NCBI RefSeq assembly: GCF_034652275.1 | Contig: NZ_JAXIWG010000001.1 | Coordinates: 372,001-436,000, forward strand | Source: Yoonia sp034652275 | GTDB taxonomy: Bacteria > Pseudomonadota > Alphaproteobacteria > Rhodobacterales > Rhodobacteraceae | Length of the DNA stretch: 64,000 nt | Direction of reading: 5' to 3' | Shown: piece after piece, positions 59,920-64,000 of the stretch | Layout of the letters: each line of letters starts with the position of its first letter | Numbering within the stretch: the first letter of the stretch is position 1 | Notes under the pieces: model-generated | What the model saw: only the letters and a program-made list of their open reading frames with translations | The model's database searches: none | Told to the model about the DNA's origin: nothing | Position numbers and translations under genes: made by a program

Positions 59920-61426
59920 CACGATCACAGCGTTTTTGATGCTGGTCGCGGGCCCTGTCATAGCGCAGGACCCACTGTCCTCTATTGACTGGCTGTCACA
60001 GGAGGCGACCACCGCCACCCTTCCCGACGAACCGCCCGTCACCGACAGCGCACTTGCGCCCGAAATCAATGTCACGCCGCTGGGCGGGCTGTCCAAGGAC
60101 CCGATCGGGCTTTTGCCATCGGATGTCACCGGATTGCCGCGCAACATCTGGTCGTCCAGTGATGAACAGGCCTTGGTCGAATTGATCAGGTCAGACCGGC
60201 ACGAATCGTTACCGACCATCGTGGAATTCGTGAAGGTCCTGATGCAGGCCCGCGCCGATCCACCGCTGGGGGCAGGACCAGACGGCGCAGTGTTTCTGGC
60301 GCGTGTCGACAAGTTGGTCGACCTTGGCGCGGTGGAACAGGCCAAGGCGCTGATCGAGCTTGCCACGCCCGATACCCCTGCCGTGTTCCAACGCTGGTTC
60401 GATCTGTCGCTTCTGACCGGCACCGAAGACGCCGCCTGCGCGGTGATGAACGATACCCCCGCGCTGGCCCCGACCTATGCCGCACGGATTTTCTGCTTGG
60501 CGCGCGGCGGCCAATGGCCTGTTGCGGTGCTGTCGCTGAATACGCACCGCGTGTTGGGCGACATTACCCTGTCCGAAGCCGATATGCTGGCGCGTTTCCT
60601 TGACCCCGAACTTTTCGAAGGCGAAGCACCGCTGCCTGCGCCCAGCGATGTTACCCCGCTGACATTCCGGCTGTTCGAAGCCTTTGGCGAACCGCTGGTC
60701 ACCTCGGGGCTGCCGCTGGCCTTTGCCCATGCCGATCTGCGCGGCAACAACGCGTGGAAAGCCCAGCTCGAGGCTGCCGAACGGCTGGCGCGTCGCGGCG
60801 CTGTGCCCGAAAACGTGCTGCAAAACTTCTATACCGCGCGCAGACCCGCCGCATCGGGCGGCATCTGGGACCGCGCGGCAGCAGTGATCCGCCTCGATTC
60901 AGCGATCACCGCCAGCGACGCCGAAGGCGTGGAACGCCATTTGCCCGCCGCGTGGGATGCGATGAAACAGGCCCGCACCGAAGTGCCTTTCGCCAAGCTA
61001 TACAGCAGCGCCCTGCAAGAGATGGACCTGCGCGGCGAGGCCGATGAAATCGCAAACCGCGTGGGCCTGCTGTCCGAGGACTACCGCGCTGTCGCCGAAC
61101 GGCTGGCGGCGGCCGGTGACCCTTTCGATCCGTTCCTGATCGCCATCGCATTGGGTCGCCCGCAGGATGTGCCGATGACCTCGCCCCGTGCGCTGGCTAT
61201 TCAGGCAGCCTTTGACGGCGCCCCCGCCCCTGTCGAATTGCAGGACCTTGTCGCCAACGGCAAAACCGGAGAGGCGATGCTGCGTGCGATCAGCCTTTTC
61301 AACGAAGGCTACGCAGGCGAGGCTCGGTCATTGACCGATGCGCTGGCGCTGTTTTTGTTACTGGAACTTGACGATGTGGCGCGGCGCGCGTCGCTCGAAT
61401 TGATGATCCTGGACCGCGCGACGTGA
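59906..61426 (+). CDS. Secreted alpha-helical protein, function unknown (TTG start)
   Basis: A 506-residue protein with a signal peptide (residues 1-20, FLMLVAGPVIAQ). The mature part is helix-rich with repeated Leu/Ala patterns (VDKLVDLGAVEQAKALIELATPDTP, LARRGAVPENVLQNFY) that look like tetratricopeptide-like or Sel1-type helical pairs, but I cannot name a family. An in-frame stop upstream means TTG at 59906 is the only start that keeps the signal peptide; a GGAGGTGA about 16 bases before it may serve through coupling. The stop overlaps the xerD GTG. It is a long unknown embedded between aroK and xerD. Confidence 0.7.
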   Translation: MRQTSTITAFLMLVAGPVIAQDPLSSIDWLSQEATTATLPDEPPVTDSALAPEINVTPLGGLSKDPIGLLPSDVTGLPRNIWSSSDEQALVELIRSDRHESLPTIVEFVKVLMQARADPPLGAGPDGAVFLARVDKLVDLGAVEQAKALIELATPDTPAVFQRWFDLSLLTGTEDAACAVMNDTPALAPTYAARIFCLARGGQWPVAVLSLNTHRVLGDITLSEADMLARFLDPELFEGEAPLPAPSDVTPLTFRLFEAFGEPLVTSGLPLAFAHADLRGNNAWKAQLEAAERLARRGAVPENVLQNFYTARRPAASGGIWDRAAAVIRLDSAITASDAEGVERHLPAAWDAMKQARTEVPFAKLYSSALQEMDLRGEADEIANRVGLLSEDYRAVAERLAAAGDPFDPFLIAIALGRPQDVPMTSPRALAIQAAFDGAPAPVELQDLVANGKTGEAMLRAISLFNEGYAGEARSLTDALALFLLLELDDVARRASLELMILDRAT

Positions 61427-62364
61427 CCCAAGGCCCTGCCAGCATGGCGCGCTGGGTGCAGACCTTTCTGCAAGCACAGGCCGCCGAACGGGATGCCGCG
61501 ACCAATACGCAACTGGCCTATGCACGCGACCTGCAAGGGTTCGCCGGATGGCTGGGCGACAAGGGGCTGCAATTCGGCACGGTGTCGCAAGACCAGATCG
61601 AAAGCTACCTGATCGATTGCGAGGCCGAAGGACTGGCCAAAGCCACCCGCGCACGGCGGCTGTCAGCGATCAAGCAACTGTTCCGCTTTGCCTTTGACGA
61701 AGGCTGGCGCGCTGACAATCCCGCCATGCAGATCACCGGTCCAGGCCGCGCGCAACGCCTGCCCAAAACGCTGGACCTGTCCGAGGTGGACCGCCTGCTT
61801 GACGCCGCGCGCACCAGCCCCCGCGACGGGCTGCGCAATGCCTGCCTGATGGAACTGCTTTATGCGACAGGCATGCGTGTGACCGAACTGGTCAGCCTGC
61901 CCGTGGCCGCCGCGCGCGGCGATCCAAGGATGCTTCTGGTGCGCGGCAAAGGCGGCAAGGAACGGCTGGTGCCTCTGTCACCGCCCGCCCGTACCGCCAT
62001 GGCCGCATGGCTGGCCGCGCGTGATCAGGCCGAGGAGGCCGCGCGCAAGGCAGGTAAGCCAGCATCGAAATACCTCTTTCCCTCGCATGGCAAAGCGGGC
62101 CATCTGACGCGGCACGCCTTTTTCGGGCTCATCAAAGGCTTTGCCGCAACCGCCGGACTGCACCCCGACAGGGTCACACCGCATGTACTGCGCCATGCGT
62201 TTGCAACCCATCTGCTGGCGGGCGGGGCCGACCTGCGCTCAATCCAGACCATGCTGGGCCATGCCGATATCGCCACGACCGAGATCTATACCCATGTGCT
62301 GGACCAGCGGCTGAGTGATCTTGTCCTGCAACACCATCCGCTGGCAAAGACCGCGAAGCCTTGA
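61423..62364 (+). CDS. xerD: Site-specific tyrosine recombinase XerD
   Basis: A 313-residue tyrosine recombinase. The N-terminal SAM-like core-binding domain (residues 10-95) is followed by the catalytic domain with Arg in LLYATGMRVTELV, Lys in RGKGGKERLVPL, His-x-x-Arg in HVLRHAFATHLLAGG, His in MLGHADIATTEIYTHV and the nucleophile Tyr in that same segment. Together with XerC it resolves chromosome dimers at dif. The GTG at 61423 overlaps the previous stop (GTGA). Confidence 0.93.
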   Translation: MTQGPASMARWVQTFLQAQAAERDAATNTQLAYARDLQGFAGWLGDKGLQFGTVSQDQIESYLIDCEAEGLAKATRARRLSAIKQLFRFAFDEGWRADNPAMQITGPGRAQRLPKTLDLSEVDRLLDAARTSPRDGLRNACLMELLYATGMRVTELVSLPVAAARGDPRMLLVRGKGGKERLVPLSPPARTAMAAWLAARDQAEEAARKAGKPASKYLFPSHGKAGHLTRHAFFGLIKGFAATAGLHPDRVTPHVLRHAFATHLLAGGADLRSIQTMLGHADIATTEIYTHVLDQRLSDLVLQHHPLAKTAKP

Positions 62365-62414
62365 AGCGGACGCCTGCGCAAGCAATATAGACACGAACCA
62401 TCTGAAAGCGTGAA

Positions 62415-63716
62415 ATGGAAACCTCGACACTTGATGCGGCATTCTGGGCCACGGCAGCGGCCATTGTCGTCCTGCTTTTCATGTCTGCCTTCTTTTCCGG
62501 CTCTGAAACCGCACTGACCGCCGCATCGCGCGGCAAGCTGCGCTCTGCCGCCGACAAAGGGTCCAAAGGGGCCGAACAGGCGTTGAAGGTGACCGAGGAC
62601 AACGAACGCCTGATCGGGTCAGTGCTGCTGGGCAACAACGTCGTCAACATTCTGGCCACCTCGCTTGCCACCGCGATCCTGACCAAGGTCTTCGGCCAGA
62701 ACGGTGTCGCCGCCGCCACGCTGATCATGACGCTGCTGGTGCTGATCTTTGCCGAAGTGCTGCCAAAGACCTTCGCGATCACAAACCCCGAAAAGGTGGC
62801 CTCGGCCGTGGCGCGACCTATCGGGGTGATCGTCCTGGTGTTTTCACCGATTGTCTCTGCAGTGCGGTTTCTGGTGCGCGGCGTGCTTTATCTTTTCGGC
62901 GTGCGCACCGATCCCGACAGCAACATCCTTGCCGTGCGCGAGGAAATCGCGGGGGCCCTGCAACTGGGCCATGCCGAAGGCTGGGTCGAAAAGGAAGACC
63001 GCGACCGGATTCTGGGCGCGCTCGACCTGAACGAACGCACCGTGGAAGAGGTGATGCTGCACCGTTCGGGCATCGAAATGGTCGATGCCGCCCTGCCCGC
63101 GCAGGATATTCTGGCGCAGATCTTGCAAAGCCAGCACACCCGCCTGCCGCTCTACCGCGACAATCCCGAAAACATCGTCGGCGTGATCCACGCCAAGGAT
63201 CTTTTGCGCGCGATGCACAAACTTCTCAGCGGCGGCACGGTGGACGGACAGGGGCTTGCGGCTTTCGATGTGATGAAGGTCGCGATGCCGCCCTATTTCG
63301 TCCCCGAAACCACAACCTTGGGCGACCAGATGCGCAATTTCCTCAAGCGCAAGACGCATTTTGCGCTGGTGGTTGATGAATACGGCGGGCTTGAAGGCTT
63401 GATCACGCTCGAGGATATCCTCGAGGAAATCGTGGGCGAGATCGCGGATGAATTCGACGAACCCGAACCCGACCAGATCGCCGCGACCGCCGATGGGGCC
63501 TATATCGTCGATGGCGGCATCACGATCCGCGACCTCAACCGCGCCCATGACTGGCAATTGCCCGACGACGAGGCCAATACCGTCGCGGGTCTGGTGATCC
63601 ACGAGGCGCAGATGATCCCCGTGGTCGGGCAGGTGTTTTCTTTCCACGGCTTCCGCTTCGAGGTGCTCTCGAAAGAAGAAAACCGCATCGCCACCTTGAA
63701 GATTCGCAAGCTCTAG
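62415..63716 (+). CDS. HlyC/CorC-family protein (CNNM, CBS pair, CorC domains)
   Basis: A 433-residue membrane protein. The N-terminal DUF21/CNNM region has three to four transmembrane helices (residues 5-145, FMSAFFSGSETALTAASRGKL at the start). The two CBS domains span about 200-325, and the C-terminal FAD-binding-like CorC/HlyC domain (RVDGGITIRDLN-type, here VDGGITIRDLNRAHDW) covers 345-430. Such proteins are linked to magnesium or cobalt efflux or homeostasis and are often misnamed hemolysins. It is 50 bases downstream of xerD on the same strand. Confidence 0.93.
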   Translation: METSTLDAAFWATAAAIVVLLFMSAFFSGSETALTAASRGKLRSAADKGSKGAEQALKVTEDNERLIGSVLLGNNVVNILATSLATAILTKVFGQNGVAAATLIMTLLVLIFAEVLPKTFAITNPEKVASAVARPIGVIVLVFSPIVSAVRFLVRGVLYLFGVRTDPDSNILAVREEIAGALQLGHAEGWVEKEDRDRILGALDLNERTVEEVMLHRSGIEMVDAALPAQDILAQILQSQHTRLPLYRDNPENIVGVIHAKDLLRAMHKLLSGGTVDGQGLAAFDVMKVAMPPYFVPETTTLGDQMRNFLKRKTHFALVVDEYGGLEGLITLEDILEEIVGEIADEFDEPEPDQIAATADGAYIVDGGITIRDLNRAHDWQLPDDEANTVAGLVIHEAQMIPVVGQVFSFHGFRFEVLSKEENRIATLKIRKL

Positions 63717-63758
63717 AAAAGCCTGCCACTTCTTTTTTGCCAAAAATACTCACCTTTT

Positions 63759-63801
63759 CCCGGACGCAGTCCGGGAGGGGGTCCCGGATCAAGTCCGGGA
63801 C
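63759..63801. repeat. Palindromic repeat pair (CCCGGACGCAGTCCGGG and TCCCGGATCAAGTCCGGGA)
   Basis: Two hairpins lie five bases apart, between the convergent CorC-family and DUF853 genes: 63759-63775 and 63781-63801. The second shares its stem and loop (CCGGATCAAGTCCGG) with the palindromes at 27252-27306, 36 kb away, so this is a dispersed element. It may also help end transcription of both genes. Confidence 0.8.
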
Positions 63802-63814
63802 GGGGCAGCGCCCC

Positions 63815-64000
63815 TTAGCGCCCTTTGAACAATCCCCCAAGGATGCCGCGCACGATGCGGCGGCCGGTTGTCCCTTTCAATTCCTTGACCACCACATCGG
63901 CCAGCGCGCCACCAAAGGACGCATCGCCACCACGCGATGCGCGCGGCTTGGCTTTCGTGGCGGGGGTGTAGCGGCGACCGGCCGAAAACTCCGGTGTGTC
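63815..64000 (-). CDS. DUF853 (HerA-like) ATPase, C-terminal fragment cut by window edge
   Basis: Reading from the window edge leftward, 61 residues in one open frame end at TAA (63815-63817): a basic, Gly/Ala-rich stretch then LADVVVKELKGTTGRRIVRGILGGLFKGR. The closing GRRIVRGILGGLF is the standard end of DUF853 proteins, HerA/FtsK-like P-loop ATPases annotated as 'helicase HerA-like'. The start and most of the gene lie beyond 64000. Confidence 0.75.
   Translation of the reverse strand, partial: DTPEFSAGRRYTPATKAKPRASRGGDASFGGALADVVVKELKGTTGRRIVRGILGGLFKGR

Noticed and set aside
1..64000. CRISPR arrays, insertion sequences, prophage genes, integrons or replication origins.
   Set aside because: No regularly spaced direct repeats, transposase or phage motifs, or DnaA-box clusters were found by eye; xerD is the ordinary chromosomal recombinase in a housekeeping context.

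Overview
The window is GC-rich, densely packed chromosomal DNA of an alphaproteobacterium. It most likely comes from Rhodobacterales, of the marine Roseobacter type. The evidence is the mix of families: TAXI-TRAP and branched-chain-type ABC uptake systems, an Anbu operon, an L21 ribosomal protein with a helix-hairpin-helix tail, LpxI in place of LpxH, and short palindromic CCGGATCAAGTCCGG hairpins. I cannot resolve genus or species. I saw no phage, insertion sequence, plasmid or CRISPR, so this reads as stable chromosome with a few accessory clusters.

Layout. 1-5.1 kb: rplU-rpmA, small lipoproteins, tRNA-Ser(CGA), a TbpB-like glycine-rich lipoprotein, and small secreted or membrane proteins. 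5.2-7.3 kb: a flavin/Fe-S demethylase-like oxidoreductase. 7.3-11.2 kb: the four-gene Anbu operon (circularly permuted ATP-grasp, alpha-E, transglutaminase, Anbu protease). 11.3-13.8 kb: an orphan EnvZ-like kinase, a metallo-beta-lactamase-fold hydrolase and tRNA-Asn(GTT). 13.9-17.2 kb: a TAXI-TRAP transporter, preceded upstream by about 700 bases with no convincing gene. 17.9-32.4 kb: a chemoreceptor, an eleven-gene aromatic-compound cluster on the minus strand, and its divergent LysR regulator. 32.5-35.7 kb: two EamA exporters flanking a FadL-type outer-membrane protein. 35.6-47.3 kb: the envelope-biogenesis block lpxB-lpxI-lpxA-fabZ-ompH-bamA-rseP-dxr-cdsA-uppS-frr-pyrH. 47.4-56.4 kb: miaA, an AraC regulator and a peptide-type ABC operon with an embedded M15-like protein. 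56.4-64 kb: a lytic transglycosylase, ssb, aroB-aroK, xerD, a CorC/HlyC-family protein, and the 3' end of a DUF853 (HerA-like) ATPase cut by the window edge.

How the genes work together. The aromatic cluster is the most informative accessory region. It has an uptake ABC transporter, an FAD aromatic hydroxylase, a hydroxyquinol-type intradiol dioxygenase, a maleylacetate reductase and a BKACE-family enzyme. With 3-oxoadipate and acetyl-CoA, a BKACE could give succinyl-CoA and acetoacetate, completing the pathway without the usual CoA-transferase and thiolase. A PcpA/MhqO-type dioxygenase and an MhqD-like esterase lead the operon, a chemoreceptor follows it, and a perfect 21-bp dyad sits in the divergent LysR promoter region. 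The Anbu operon is a recognised but functionally unresolved system. In three separate transporter operons (TAXI-TRAP, aromatic ABC, peptide ABC) a strong stem-loop lies directly after the solute-binding-protein gene, which would favour more binding protein than membrane components.

Start codons were chosen from Shine-Dalgarno spacing, overlap with the preceding gene and family N-termini. Three genes appear to use TTG starts. Functional names come from reading motifs by eye; no database search was run.
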